Under the pieces are notes generated by a model. The model was not told where the DNA came from. It did no database searches and was given only the letters and a program-made list of their open reading frames with translations. Positions 1-8,725 of a DNA stretch of 45,558 nucleotides are shown piece by piece. The DNA comes from a virus. A program made the translations under genes and the position numbers. The DNA lies in the IMG/VR virus record IMGVR_UViG_3300032156_000022, positions 1-45,558 of that record. One strand, 5' to 3'. Every line of letters starts with the position of its first letter. Position 1 is the first letter of the stretch.

Positions 1-7
1 GAAAGGT

Positions 8-36
8 TTGACAAGGGTGTAAAGTTGTGGTATACT
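8..36 (+). promoter_or_regulatory. sigma-70 promoter for the capsid-protease operon
   Basis: TTGACA at 8-13 and TATACT at 31-36 are separated by 17 nt, a near-consensus sigma-70 promoter. Predicted transcription start is near 43, leaving a ~28-nt leader before the ATG at 71. It would drive the modular capsid-associated genes that follow. Confidence 0.6.
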
Positions 37-70
37 GATGTTAATGTAAAGAACCCTTATCCGAGAAACT

Positions 71-2227
71 ATGGAAAAACCTATACCCTCAAATTGGCAC
101 GTTGTATGTAGTAAGGAACACGAAGGTCACAAGTGCCGAAGTATCGTCGTAGAAAAGGGTAAAGGAATAAAAGCACTTTACTGTCAGAAGGATAATAAGA
201 TAGTAAAAATGCTTTTTAAGAAAAGTCGTGGGTGGTCTGATGAACAGGCGTTAGAATATACAAAAAAGTTTTTGGCAGACGTGCAAGAATTAAATTGCAT
301 ATCGGTTGACCAAGAGCCAGAGTTTATAAAAGTAATTGCAACCAAAAATGACGGTGAGACGTTGGAGTTAAATCCAAACTCACCGTCTTTTATTTATACA
401 GGCAAAGAGGAAATCCCTGAAGTGGAAGAAAAGGGTGGACAAGGGAGCGGAAACTTTGGACATCTTGGGGTAGATGGACAACGAGGCGGTTCAATGTCTA
501 CGATAAATCCCGATAAAGATTTAAGTTATCAGGAGAGAAAAGATTTTGACTCGTTAAAACCATCACAACAAAAAGATTATATCGCACACCGTAACGCAGG
601 GATGGAACACGAACCTGCGCTCCGTCTTGCCGAGCCAGACCTTGTTGAAGCAGGAAAGATTATCAAAGCAATTAGAGAACAGAGTCTTGTTATATCTGGC
701 GTAGATAGTTTTGCAGTTGCGGAAAAGCGGATGACGGATGAGGGTGTTTGTTTTGAACAGGCGCACGCAGAGAGTAATTCATTTATGTCTGGCGGTGCGC
801 CTTGTGCATTATATGTTGAGGAAGAAAAAGAATTGATAATTCTTCCGCACGCAGAGGTAGGCAAGGGCGGTCAGGGGTCGGGGAACTTTGGTCATTCGGG
901 TCGGGAAGGTGAACGTGGTGGTTCTGCACCATCTGATGTAGCGCAGACAGCGATGTCAATGACTATGGCAGAAGGTGGAGCGAGCGTCAACCTGAAAGGA
1001 AAGCCACCGAAAGACGGTTTTATGGTTTCTCCTTACAAAGACAGAGAAGCGGTCAAGCCATTCAAGCGTGACCGTGCCGAAATGGTCAAAGCGTTCAAGG
1101 ATTATCAAGCACAGAACAAAGATTTTATTGCACAGAAAAATCATTATATGGGTGCGTGGAAAAATAAGGGGAATGTTTACTTGGACATTTCCGTGAACGT
1201 TAGAGATAGAGCCGAAGCAATGAGTATGGCGAAGGACAATAGACAGTTGGCGATTTGGGATGTAAAAAATAAACAGGAAGTTACCGTCGGGAAAGAACGA
1301 GCAGTCAATATTTATATGTTGCCTCTTGACGCTACCGACGCTGAAATAGAAGAAATGGTTGACCTAATTTTATCAGAGCCAGAGGAAGAAGAAAAAGGTG
1401 GAGAGGGTTCTGGAAACTTTGGTCACGCAGGCAGGGTAGGAGAAGTTGGTGGGTCTGCGTCTGGCGAAGGTGGCGCAACCGTAGCCATAAATCCGAGTGG
1501 CAAGACATCCAAAGAGAGACACACGGACGCAAATGGAGAATGGTCAAAAGAGAGGCAAGTTCTACACGAAAAAATTAAAGCAGATTTTTTTGAAGGTAAA
1601 ACTCCTGTTGAAAAGCCAGTTAATTATTTAATGGGGGGTGGACCTGCGTCTGGTAAGAGTTCTTTGGTAGGAAGTGGTCAGTTAGAGATACCAGAAAACA
1701 CGGTGATGGTAGACGCAGATAAGATTAAAGCAATGTTACCTGAATACCAAGAAGCGTTAGCCAAAGGAGATTTTAACGGTGCGCCTTTTACGCATAGTGA
1801 GTCGTCCGATGTTTCAAGAATGGTGTTGCAAGACGCAGTAGAGGGAAAATATAATACGATGTTGGATGGCACAGGCGATAGCGACCTCAATAAGTTAGAA
1901 GAAAAAATTGCCATTATGCGAAGCGGTGGTGCGTCAGTTGAAGCGCACTATGCGACCATAGATGTTAAGGACGCATTGGAAAGAAATCTTGCGAGAGCAG
2001 AAAGCACTGGTCGTTATGTTCCAGAAGCAGTCATTAAGCAGACCTACAAGTCATTATCAACCGTTGTGCCTCAAGCCATAGAAAAAGGTCTTTACGACAA
2101 GTTTACTCTTTGGGACACGAAGGAGAGGACACCAGTTAAGATAGCAAGTGCAGAGGGTAAAACTCTGGTCATTCACGACAAAGTAAAGTGGGACAAGTTT
2201 ATTGCGCAAAAGGATATTGTGCTATGA
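71..2227 (+). CDS. Modular capsid-associated protein with C-terminal zeta-toxin-like kinase
   Basis: A 718-residue protein built of modules separated by three copies of a GSGNFGH-type motif (starting at K121, K265, K442). The N-terminal module (1-120) has Cys/His residues and a 'GWSDEQALEYTKK' helix resembling sequences near phage prohead proteases. Residues ~197-264 form a small domain that recurs in the next gene. The C-terminal module (from ~465) is zeta-toxin-like: P-loop GGGPASGKSS at 522-531, then VDADKIKAMLPEY, a THSESSD stretch and LDGTGDS. Zeta-family enzymes are P-loop kinases that phosphorylate UDP-sugars or related substrates; here the target is unknown. The start at 71 has only a weak ribosome site (GAGAAA). 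The stop overlaps the next gene by ATGA, so the two are probably translationally coupled. Kinase call is solid at motif level; role in the virion is inferred. Confidence 0.8.
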   Translation: MEKPIPSNWHVVCSKEHEGHKCRSIVVEKGKGIKALYCQKDNKIVKMLFKKSRGWSDEQALEYTKKFLADVQELNCISVDQEPEFIKVIATKNDGETLELNPNSPSFIYTGKEEIPEVEEKGGQGSGNFGHLGVDGQRGGSMSTINPDKDLSYQERKDFDSLKPSQQKDYIAHRNAGMEHEPALRLAEPDLVEAGKIIKAIREQSLVISGVDSFAVAEKRMTDEGVCFEQAHAESNSFMSGGAPCALYVEEEKELIILPHAEVGKGGQGSGNFGHSGREGERGGSAPSDVAQTAMSMTMAEGGASVNLKGKPPKDGFMVSPYKDREAVKPFKRDRAEMVKAFKDYQAQNKDFIAQKNHYMGAWKNKGNVYLDISVNVRDRAEAMSMAKDNRQLAIWDVKNKQEVTVGKERAVNIYMLPLDATDAEIEEMVDLILSEPEEEEKGGEGSGNFGHAGRVGEVGGSASGEGGATVAINPSGKTSKERHTDANGEWSKERQVLHEKIKADFFEGKTPVEKPVNYLMGGGPASGKSSLVGSGQLEIPENTVMVDADKIKAMLPEYQEALAKGDFNGAPFTHSESSDVSRMVLQDAVEGKYNTMLDGTGDSDLNKLEEKIAIMRSGGASVEAHYATIDVKDALERNLARAESTGRYVPEAVIKQTYKSLSTVVPQAIEKGLYDKFTLWDTKERTPVKIASAEGKTLVIHDKVKWDKFIAQKDIVL
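431..1456 (+). repeat. Three GSGNFGH motif copies in the first modular protein
   Basis: Copies of a 21-residue motif lie at 431-493, 863-925 and 1394-1456. Each begins KGG, continues GSGNFGH and ends GGS, with the Gly, Asn, Phe, His and Arg positions held. The first copy is the most divergent (LGVDGQR after GH). Each sits after an acidic stretch (EEK or VGK) and before a new domain, so it marks module boundaries. Confidence 0.85.
659..862 (+). repeat. Duplicated ~68-residue module, copy A
   Basis: Encodes a domain with ISGVDSFAVAEKR, a Cys pair and a KELII strand, ending directly at a GSGNFGH motif. A diverged copy (ISGIDTFEVAEKR) lies at 3337-3540 in the neighbouring gene, also directly before a motif copy. 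The domain is unrecognised. Confidence 0.75.
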
Positions 2228-5200
2228 GTTTGACTTCAGAACAAGTTAATGAAATCTTGATAGATGAAACAACAGGGCGTAAGCCGACCATTCAAGGCGC
2301 AGAGGCAGACGCTTTGCGGAAAGACCTTGCCAAAGATATTGATTTAGCAAAATCAAAAGGTTGGCAAGTTGAAGTTCCTGCGGAGTGGAGTGTTGAGGGG
2401 GTATCCGAAAAAGGCGGTGCAGGTTCGGGTAACTACGGACATTCTGGAAGGCAGGGAGAAGTGGGTGGTAGTTCGGTAGGAGACGCAACAATTGAAAATG
2501 CTATGGGTGCGTCCGTAGGGAGACACGAGAGATTAAATATAACCAATGGCAGTTCGGAGATAAGAAGGATTTTATCTCGCTATCCTTATGAAAGAAGTGG
2601 AACATCCGCAGGTATGAAGGTTGAAGAAAATAGAACCAAGTTTCCTGTTCCTGAAGAAAGACTGACAGAACGCATTAAGGGCAGGGAACATATTATTGTT
2701 ATGTCGCAGGCAGAGGCATTGGCGACGGGACAACCGAGCGAGTATCGGACATTAACTGATGGGACAAAAGAGGCATTATCAAACTATCCGACTCATATCC
2801 AAGCATTGATTTTGGGGAACATAGATGAAATCCGAGAGTCAAATAAATTACAGGACGGAGCAACATACAAACAGAAGTATTCATCAAAAGATGACAGCGT
2901 TACCAGAAGTGTCATTATCTCAAGTGGGAACAGCGCACAACCACGACTCGCACAAGCAGAATTAACACACGAGTTTGCGCACGCACTTGATTATTCCTTT
3001 AATAAAAAAATCGGGCAGTCCTTGAGCGACACGAAAGAATATACGCACGCTATGCTAAAGGGCGGTCTTTCTGTTTCGCAGTATGCGAATAAGGATGAGA
3101 AAGAGCATTTTGCAGAACACGCAACAGCGTATGTTTATGCTCCTGAACATTTGAAGGAAATAAATCCGCAAGTTCACGGTTTCTTTACGGAACTATTTGC
3201 AGGCAAAAGAGATTACCAGAACCTTAACGCTATTAAAATGGTGAGCAACAAAGGTGAGGACAGCAACGTATTTGAAATAGTGGAAACCTTTGAGGGTTCT
3301 GTCGTTCATCTGCTTGCGAAAGACATAGACAGAGAGGTGGTCAAAATGATTATAGAGAATGGTCTTTCAATTTCAGGGATAGACACGTTTGAAGTTGCCG
3401 AGAAACGATTACGAGAGGAAGGCGTGCAGTTTGACAAATCCATAATTGCCGAAAAAGTATTTTGTTCTGGTGATTTGGCGTGCGCTGTGTGGGTTGAACA
3501 AAACAAGGAATTGATAATCTCACCGAAGGCAGTAATCGGTAAGGGCGGTGCAGGAAGCGGTAATTTCGGACACTCTGGTAGGGAAGGAGAACGTGGCGGT
3601 AGCGCACCTGCGGATGGTGGCAGTGGTGGCGGTGATACAATGGCAGACGTGCAACGGTCAATTGCAGGTCAATATAGAGAAGTCCGAGACGAAATTGATA
3701 AAGTCAGAGACGAGAGGGGTTCAAGCCAAGAGCATTACCGAGACGCAGGTATGCGTAATCCGCAATTTCCTGTTGACTACAATATCAAAGTGGGAAAGGT
3801 TGAAATCCCCGATTTTGTTCGTGAGGGTGGGATGGTTGAAGGAGAACATATTGAAGCAATTGGGGAAAATGTAATTGAGGAGATTTTTCAACAGGAAGCA
3901 CAAGATAGAATTGCTATGTTTGCCGATAACGCAAAGGCAGAATATAAAGACATAAATGAAATCGGTCAGGCAGGTCGGGGTGGCGGTTGGCTCGTTGTTG
4001 ATTATAAACTTGATGAGGATGGTTTGGTAGATAATCACAATGCGGTGCAAGGCAAGTTGGGAGAAGTTAAGCCATCCGATATAAGTGACTGGAAAAAATC
4101 ATATCAGGACACGATGACAACGCTGACGCACGTTGACCAAGTTGGAGAGGACATCAAGGGGATGGTGCGTAATTATAAATCAGATTTAAGTTCCCCGAAG
4201 TGGTGGAAAGAACGTATGATGGAAAAGCACGAAAAAGGTGGTGCAGGAAGCGGAAACTATGGACATTCTGGACGTGCAGGTGAAGTTGGTGGTTCGGCTT
4301 CTGAAGGTGGAGCGTCTTGGGAAAGCCGAGTTCAAGCCGAAGAAGCAAATGGAGCAACCAGAAGTGACGCTCAAGCCATAGTAGACGCACAAGACGCAAA
4401 AGCAGGACGAGAACGTGATAGTGGGAGAGCAAAGGAAAGCGAGTCGCAGTCTGGTGGTATAAAACTCGCTGTTGATGGTAAGGCAGACGTTCCGAAAGAT
4501 AAGTTTGATAGACTGTGGGATAAATACCACTCCAAAGATTATTTTTCATTGCAGAATACGCCAGAGCGAGAAGCAATGGGTATTCACGTTTCAGAAGAAC
4601 AGGTTGCAGGACTTAAAGAAAAGACGTATGCGTTTATGCGTCAAAGAATGACAGAAATGTCTGAAGGTAAAATGCCACCGCAGAGAGAAAAGTTATCTTG
4701 GGAATTATACCGAGAAATGACTGGAACAAAGATATACATAAGCAAGGGTGGACAAGGTTCGGGTAATTTTGGACACGCAGGGCGTGAGGGAGAACGTGGG
4801 GGTTCAGCACCAAGTGACGCAACCGCAGGCGCAGACGCAGGTGCGAGCGCAGGCGAGAGCCAAGCCACGAATGGCGCAGGCACTACAATGGAAGCAGGCG
4901 CAAAGGAACTTGGCAAGGACGTGCTTGGGTCTTTCAAACAGGATGGTGGAGAGTTTGGCGAAGATATGTCTGATAGGGTCGGGAGCATAGAAGTCAATGG
5001 CGAAGGAATGAACATCATCGCAAGCGAAGATGACGCTATTGCCATTGCAGAGGAGCAGGTTCGTAACGACCTTGAAAACGAGCCAGAACTTTTTAACCAA
5101 GAATGGTTGCAGAATTATGTGTCAATGTCCGAAACAGACATCCGTATTATAGCGGATGAGGAAGCCACAAGTCTTACTGATGATTTGGACGACAAAGAAG

Positions 5201-6450
5201 TTATAGATAGGTCGGGTAAACAAGATGAGTTTGATAACCTTCAAGAAAAAATGGACGCAATGGATGACCCGACCACAGGAGAGTATAAAGAATTAGAGGA
5301 CGCACAGGCAAAGTTAGTAGAGTCGGGACGAGAGGATTTACAAAGCCAGAAATATGATGAGGTCAAAAGCGCATTAGAGAAAGACCCGAAAGATTATTTT
5401 GTTAATGAACTCGGTGCTTATACCGCAGAAGATTTGATGAAGCAACCGTTCATCAGGATAGATATTGATAACGCAACAGAGGACGCAGTTGCAGAGGATG
5501 GATGGGCGCATTTCATATCTCGGTATGACGGAGATTTTAAGTCAACCGATAACGGAGCAGTATATTTTCGTAGGTCAGACAAGAGAGAAAAGGTTTTATT
5601 GCGAGCGATGAAAATAGGAAAATCTCGCAATATGATTTTAGGTATGGCGCAGAAAAGAATTGTGAAGAATAAAGCGCAGGGGGAAACATCTAATAATGAA
5701 ATGATTATTTGTAAAACCGATGAGGCAAAGCGGATGGTCTATGGTATCTTCCTTTATCCAGAGGAAGCAGACCACGATGGAGACGTAATATCCGCAGAAG
5801 ATATTGAGAAGGTTGCTCACGGTTTTATGACCGACTATCGGACGATAGATGAAATGCACAAGGAAGTTATTGAAGCCGATATTGTTGAGTCGGCTATTGC
5901 TTGGAAAGATGACCTTGAAGTTTTTGGCAAGAAGGTTAAGAAAGGGACGTGGTTCGGAGCAGTAAAGGTCAATGACGATAAGGTGTGGGATAAGGTTAAG
6001 GCAGGACTTTACAAAGGTTTCTCCGTGCGCATATCGGGCGTGCGTGAGGATTATGTTGAGAAGGGTGGCGCAGGCAGTGGCAATTTTGGTCACTCTGGTC
6101 GTGCAGGGGAAGTTGGCGGTAGTGCTTCAGGAGAAAATGTTGTTGAAAATCCGATAAGCGATAAACCTGCTGATGGCAAACCTGCTAAAAATCCTTACGG
6201 TAAGACCGTGAAAGTCAATGAACCGCACGCAGTATTCAGAGAGAATGGTTGGGAGTGGAGAGTATTAAAAACATATCAGACTCCTGAAAAGGAAAAAGAA
6301 AATCCTTATGCACGTTGGTTCTGTGCAGTAAAGAGTCCGATGACTCAAGGTGGTTATGATATGGGAGATACATATATTAAAGATGTTGGAAAGAGTGAAG
6401 TTGTAAAACCGTTTGGTGAGGAAGCAAAAGAGCCATTGGAAAAGTGGTAG
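2224..6450 (+). CDS. Polyprotein-like capsid protein: HExxH metallopeptidase and XkdF-type protease modules
   Basis: About 1,408 residues from the ATG at 2224, which overlaps the previous stop as ATGA; an upstream in-frame start at 2188 would overlap more deeply and is less likely. Five GSGN[FY]GH motifs begin at K63, K440, K671, K841 and K1280. Module 1 (84-370) has a zincin signature HEFAH at 249-253 and a downstream EHFAEHATAY, typical of metallopeptidases. Residues ~372-439 repeat a domain of the preceding gene. Modules after the third and fourth motifs are unrecognised and rich in charged helices. Residues ~1160-1275 match the XkdF family: YPEEADHDGDVISAEDIEKVAH, EMHKE, VESAIAW and KKGTWFGAVKV. 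XkdF proteins are putative prohead proteases. The next gene continues with an XkdF-like tail, suggesting a split protease. Domain calls are by motif; processing of the polyprotein is inference. Confidence 0.82.
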   Translation: MSLTSEQVNEILIDETTGRKPTIQGAEADALRKDLAKDIDLAKSKGWQVEVPAEWSVEGVSEKGGAGSGNYGHSGRQGEVGGSSVGDATIENAMGASVGRHERLNITNGSSEIRRILSRYPYERSGTSAGMKVEENRTKFPVPEERLTERIKGREHIIVMSQAEALATGQPSEYRTLTDGTKEALSNYPTHIQALILGNIDEIRESNKLQDGATYKQKYSSKDDSVTRSVIISSGNSAQPRLAQAELTHEFAHALDYSFNKKIGQSLSDTKEYTHAMLKGGLSVSQYANKDEKEHFAEHATAYVYAPEHLKEINPQVHGFFTELFAGKRDYQNLNAIKMVSNKGEDSNVFEIVETFEGSVVHLLAKDIDREVVKMIIENGLSISGIDTFEVAEKRLREEGVQFDKSIIAEKVFCSGDLACAVWVEQNKELIISPKAVIGKGGAGSGNFGHSGREGERGGSAPADGGSGGGDTMADVQRSIAGQYREVRDEIDKVRDERGSSQEHYRDAGMRNPQFPVDYNIKVGKVEIPDFVREGGMVEGEHIEAIGENVIEEIFQQEAQDRIAMFADNAKAEYKDINEIGQAGRGGGWLVVDYKLDEDGLVDNHNAVQGKLGEVKPSDISDWKKSYQDTMTTLTHVDQVGEDIKGMVRNYKSDLSSPKWWKERMMEKHEKGGAGSGNYGHSGRAGEVGGSASEGGASWESRVQAEEANGATRSDAQAIVDAQDAKAGRERDSGRAKESESQSGGIKLAVDGKADVPKDKFDRLWDKYHSKDYFSLQNTPEREAMGIHVSEEQVAGLKEKTYAFMRQRMTEMSEGKMPPQREKLSWELYREMTGTKIYISKGGQGSGNFGHAGREGERGGSAPSDATAGADAGASAGESQATNGAGTTMEAGAKELGKDVLGSFKQDGGEFGEDMSDRVGSIEVNGEGMNIIASEDDAIAIAEEQVRNDLENEPELFNQEWLQNYVSMSETDIRIIADEEATSLTDDLDDKEVIDRSGKQDEFDNLQEKMDAMDDPTTGEYKELEDAQAKLVESGREDLQSQKYDEVKSALEKDPKDYFVNELGAYTAEDLMKQPFIRIDIDNATEDAVAEDGWAHFISRYDGDFKSTDNGAVYFRRSDKREKVLLRAMKIGKSRNMILGMAQKRIVKNKAQGETSNNEMIICKTDEAKRMVYGIFLYPEEADHDGDVISAEDIEKVAHGFMTDYRTIDEMHKEVIEADIVESAIAWKDDLEVFGKKVKKGTWFGAVKVNDDKVWDKVKAGLYKGFSVRISGVREDYVEKGGAGSGNFGHSGRAGEVGGSASGENVVENPISDKPADGKPAKNPYGKTVKVNEPHAVFRENGWEWRVLKTYQTPEKEKENPYARWFCAVKSPMTQGGYDMGDTYIKDVGKSEVVKPFGEEAKEPLEKW
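2410..6123 (+). repeat. Five GSGN[FY]GH motif copies in the second modular protein
   Basis: Copies lie at 2410-2472, 3541-3603, 4234-4296, 4744-4806 and 6061-6123. All keep KGG, GSGN, [FY]GH, GR, GE and GGS. Two alternate forms occur: one ending GEVGGS and one ending GERGGSAP. The intervals are irregular (~170 to ~440 residues), so they bracket different domains and do not form a tandem array. Confidence 0.87.
3337..3540 (+). repeat. Duplicated ~68-residue module, copy B
   Basis: Diverged partner of the module at 659-862; shared features are ISG[VI]D[ST]F.VAEKR, an E-x-GV-x-F turn, a Cys-x(3-5)-A-C-A stretch and KELII. It again ends at a GSGNFGH motif. Confidence 0.75.
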
Positions 6451-6463
6451 AAGGAGCGGTCAA

Positions 6464-7657
6464 ATGCCAAAAGCAAGATACAGGTTACACGCAACAAAGG
6501 TTGACCGCATAGCGATAGTTGATAGACCTGCTGTCCCTAATGCGGAAATACTTTTGTTTAAGCGTAAGGATGGAAGTGTAGAGGATTTTATTATAGAGAA
6601 AGTTGTGGAGAAGGTTTTGGAAAAAAGCCAGTTCGGAGACTCTTTTATTTATGGAGCGACGAACAGTGCTTGCGACGCTTTGGAGTCAAGTCTCTGGAAT
6701 AATCTAATGATGAATAACGGAGACAAAGCGTTGATGACGAAAAGCATTGAGGATATATTTGGGGAGTTTACAAAGGCAGTCTCGCAATTGATGAGACTGG
6801 CGCAAGCAGTGGAAGCAACCGTGAGTAAGCAGGAAATGCCGATAGCGGAATATCCGTTGGGCGATGACTTGGTGGCAGACTTCAGGAAAGGCGTTGCGTG
6901 TTCCGCAATACAGGGAGCATTTCAAGCGTTCCGTAACTATATGTCGTTTTTGGTTATCGGGAACAGTCAAATGCCTGACGCAGAGAAATCTATCGGTTTG
7001 CTTACTGCTGAATTAAAAAGTATAATCACGCAGGGTCTTGAGACGATTATACCGAAGTATTTGAAAGAGGAAAATCCTGTTGAATTATTAAAAATTGGAA
7101 GGAAGATTTCGTCTGCCAGACTTGCAAAGTTGAGGGAAGCACTGGTCACGTTGACAGCGATTATCAAAGAGCAAGAAGGTGACGAGTCTACCCGAAAAGG
7201 CGAAAAAGAAAAGGGGGACGGTATGACATTAGAGGCGATTACCAAAGCAGTAGAGACCCTCAAGGCGCAGTTGGCAGAGATTTCTGCTCAATTAGCGAAA
7301 ATTGAGGAAGGCAAGGCGTTAAAAGCCGACAAAGCAGATGTGGAGAAATCCATTTCTGAATTGAAGGTTGAAATTGAAGCGTTGAAGCAAGCGGTTAAAA
7401 CCGCAAGCGAAGCGTTGAAACCCATTCAGGATGGGGTCACTCCATTGAACGAGAAGATGGAGAAGTTTGCGAAGGATTTTGAAGGTCTCTCAAGCATTGT
7501 GGATGGCGTAAAGAAATCGCAGGAAGCAATGAACAAAGGTATTGAGACCATAGGAAAACGGTTTGGCGTAAAGACATCCGTTGACATTGAAAAGGGAGCG
7601 GAAGGTGAAGGGGAAAGCAAGGATGTATTCGGGGACGCATTGAGGGGAAAGAAGTAA
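6464..7657 (+). CDS. XkdF C-terminal-like / capsid scaffolding protein
   Basis: 397 residues from the ATG at 6464, chosen because AAGGAG sits 7 nt upstream; the longer frame from 6413 overlaps the previous gene and lacks such a site. The N-terminus (VDRIAIVDRPAVPNAEILLFKR) resembles the end of XkdF-type protease domains. A helical middle contains GRKISSARLAKLREAL, a segment common in phage protease/scaffold proteins. Residues ~250-370 are a Lys/Glu/Ala-rich coiled coil, as expected for a scaffold. It lies directly before the major capsid gene, the usual place for a scaffold. A strong internal ribosome site suggests a second, shorter product (see 7223). The function is inferred from position and architecture. 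Confidence 0.7.
   Translation: MPKARYRLHATKVDRIAIVDRPAVPNAEILLFKRKDGSVEDFIIEKVVEKVLEKSQFGDSFIYGATNSACDALESSLWNNLMMNNGDKALMTKSIEDIFGEFTKAVSQLMRLAQAVEATVSKQEMPIAEYPLGDDLVADFRKGVACSAIQGAFQAFRNYMSFLVIGNSQMPDAEKSIGLLTAELKSIITQGLETIIPKYLKEENPVELLKIGRKISSARLAKLREALVTLTAIIKEQEGDESTRKGEKEKGDGMTLEAITKAVETLKAQLAEISAQLAKIEEGKALKADKADVEKSISELKVEIEALKQAVKTASEALKPIQDGVTPLNEKMEKFAKDFEGLSSIVDGVKKSQEAMNKGIETIGKRFGVKTSVDIEKGAEGEGESKDVFGDALRGKK
7223..7657 (+). CDS. Possible nested scaffold protein from an internal in-frame start
   Basis: An in-frame ATG at 7223 (codon 254 of the 6464 gene) is preceded by AAGGGGG with a 5-nt gap, the same Shine-Dalgarno core used by several genes here. Translation would give a 144-residue protein consisting almost entirely of the coiled coil. 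Lambda makes its scaffold Nu3 in just this way, from an internal start in the protease gene C. Here the start is only predicted. Confidence 0.4.
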   Translation: MTLEAITKAVETLKAQLAEISAQLAKIEEGKALKADKADVEKSISELKVEIEALKQAVKTASEALKPIQDGVTPLNEKMEKFAKDFEGLSSIVDGVKKSQEAMNKGIETIGKRFGVKTSVDIEKGAEGEGESKDVFGDALRGKK

Positions 7658-7753
7658 TAATTCAGTAAACGGTTGTTTGTGAGAGTGAAGGCAGTAGGGT
7701 AACTCCGATGACCTTCCTAAAGTAGTTAAACCCAAAAGGGAAGGAGATTTAAT

Positions 7754-8692
7754 ATGACAATAGACCAAGTATTAGAGAAGGCGTTTACGTCCGCTTCTCT
7801 GGCGAGCGGTGGTCTGCTTAATCCAGAGCAAAGCGCAAGGTTCGTGCAGGCAATTATTGACAACGCAGTAATCAGTGTTGAGGCAAGACGTGAGCCGATG
7901 AAGGCGAGCAAGAAGCAAATTGACAAACTGACTTTCGGGTCTGCGATTTTGCAGAAACCGACAGCAGTGGGAACGCCTCATACCGTGACGACTGACCCGA
8001 CTGCGAGCAAGGTTACTCTTGACGCACAGGAAGTCATCGTAGCAATTGATTTAGGGTATGACGCACTTGAGGATAGCATTGAGGGGAACAACCTGTTTGA
8101 TACCATTCTTGGGATGACAGCAAAGAGAGTGGCTTTTGATTTAGACCAGTTGATAATTCACGGAGACGCTTCAGGTGGAACAGGAACTTTCCTTGACGTG
8201 TTTGATGGTGTTTTGCACCAGATTACGACCAATACGCACCCCATCGCAGGCGTTACGGGTTGCACGGACGCTAATCTTGCCATTGCGTTGAAGAAACTTC
8301 CGAGCAGGTTTTTCAATAACGAAAGTGAATGGAGATTTTACGTTTCTCATCTTGCCAGACTGAACTATGTGGAATGTCTCGCAGGAAAGAACGTAAACGA
8401 CGCATTTACTCGTTATCTCGTGGAAGCCAAAGAACCGTCATACAACGGTATCCCTGTTCGCAAAGTGGGCGCAATTAAGACCTACGATGTGACTGGCGGT
8501 GGCGTGAATGGTTCTGATGGTATCTTGATAATGCCGAAGAACATCGTGCTTGGTGTTCATCGTGACATTATGTTTGAGTTTGAGAGAAAGCCGAGAGCAA
8601 GGATAATTGAAGTTACGATGACGATGAAAGCCGATGTGAAGTTAGAGGAAGAAACAGCGTGCGTGAAGATTACTGGTTTCAAGCATACTTAA
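7754..8692 (+). CDS. Major capsid protein
   Basis: 312 residues with a strong ribosome site (GGAAGGAG, 8 nt upstream). The sequence has the layout of HK97-fold major capsid proteins: an N-terminal helical segment (GGLLNPEQSARFVQAI), then a strand-rich region with PTAVGTPHTVTTDPTASKVTLDAQEV, a helix with AFDLDQLIIHGDASGG, and a C-terminal strand-rich part with PRARIIEVTMTMKADVKLEEETA. Position directly after the protease/scaffold genes supports the call. It would form the icosahedral shell. No long N-terminal delta domain is visible, consistent with a separate scaffold. Confidence 0.85.
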   Translation: MTIDQVLEKAFTSASLASGGLLNPEQSARFVQAIIDNAVISVEARREPMKASKKQIDKLTFGSAILQKPTAVGTPHTVTTDPTASKVTLDAQEVIVAIDLGYDALEDSIEGNNLFDTILGMTAKRVAFDLDQLIIHGDASGGTGTFLDVFDGVLHQITTNTHPIAGVTGCTDANLAIALKKLPSRFFNNESEWRFYVSHLARLNYVECLAGKNVNDAFTRYLVEAKEPSYNGIPVRKVGAIKTYDVTGGGVNGSDGILIMPKNIVLGVHRDIMFEFERKPRARIIEVTMTMKADVKLEEETACVKITGFKHT

Positions 8693-8725
8693 TAACACAG
8701 TAATCTGGAGTCGGTAAGTAATCGT

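Noticed and set aside
6413-6463. Earlier start of the scaffold-like gene at 6413.
   Set aside because: It would overlap the preceding gene by 38 nt without a ribosome site; AAGGAG precedes the ATG at 6464.
7658-7753. Possible hairpin GAAGG/CCTTC in the leader of the major capsid gene.
   Set aside because: Only five base pairs with a 20-nt loop and competing alternatives; too weak to list.
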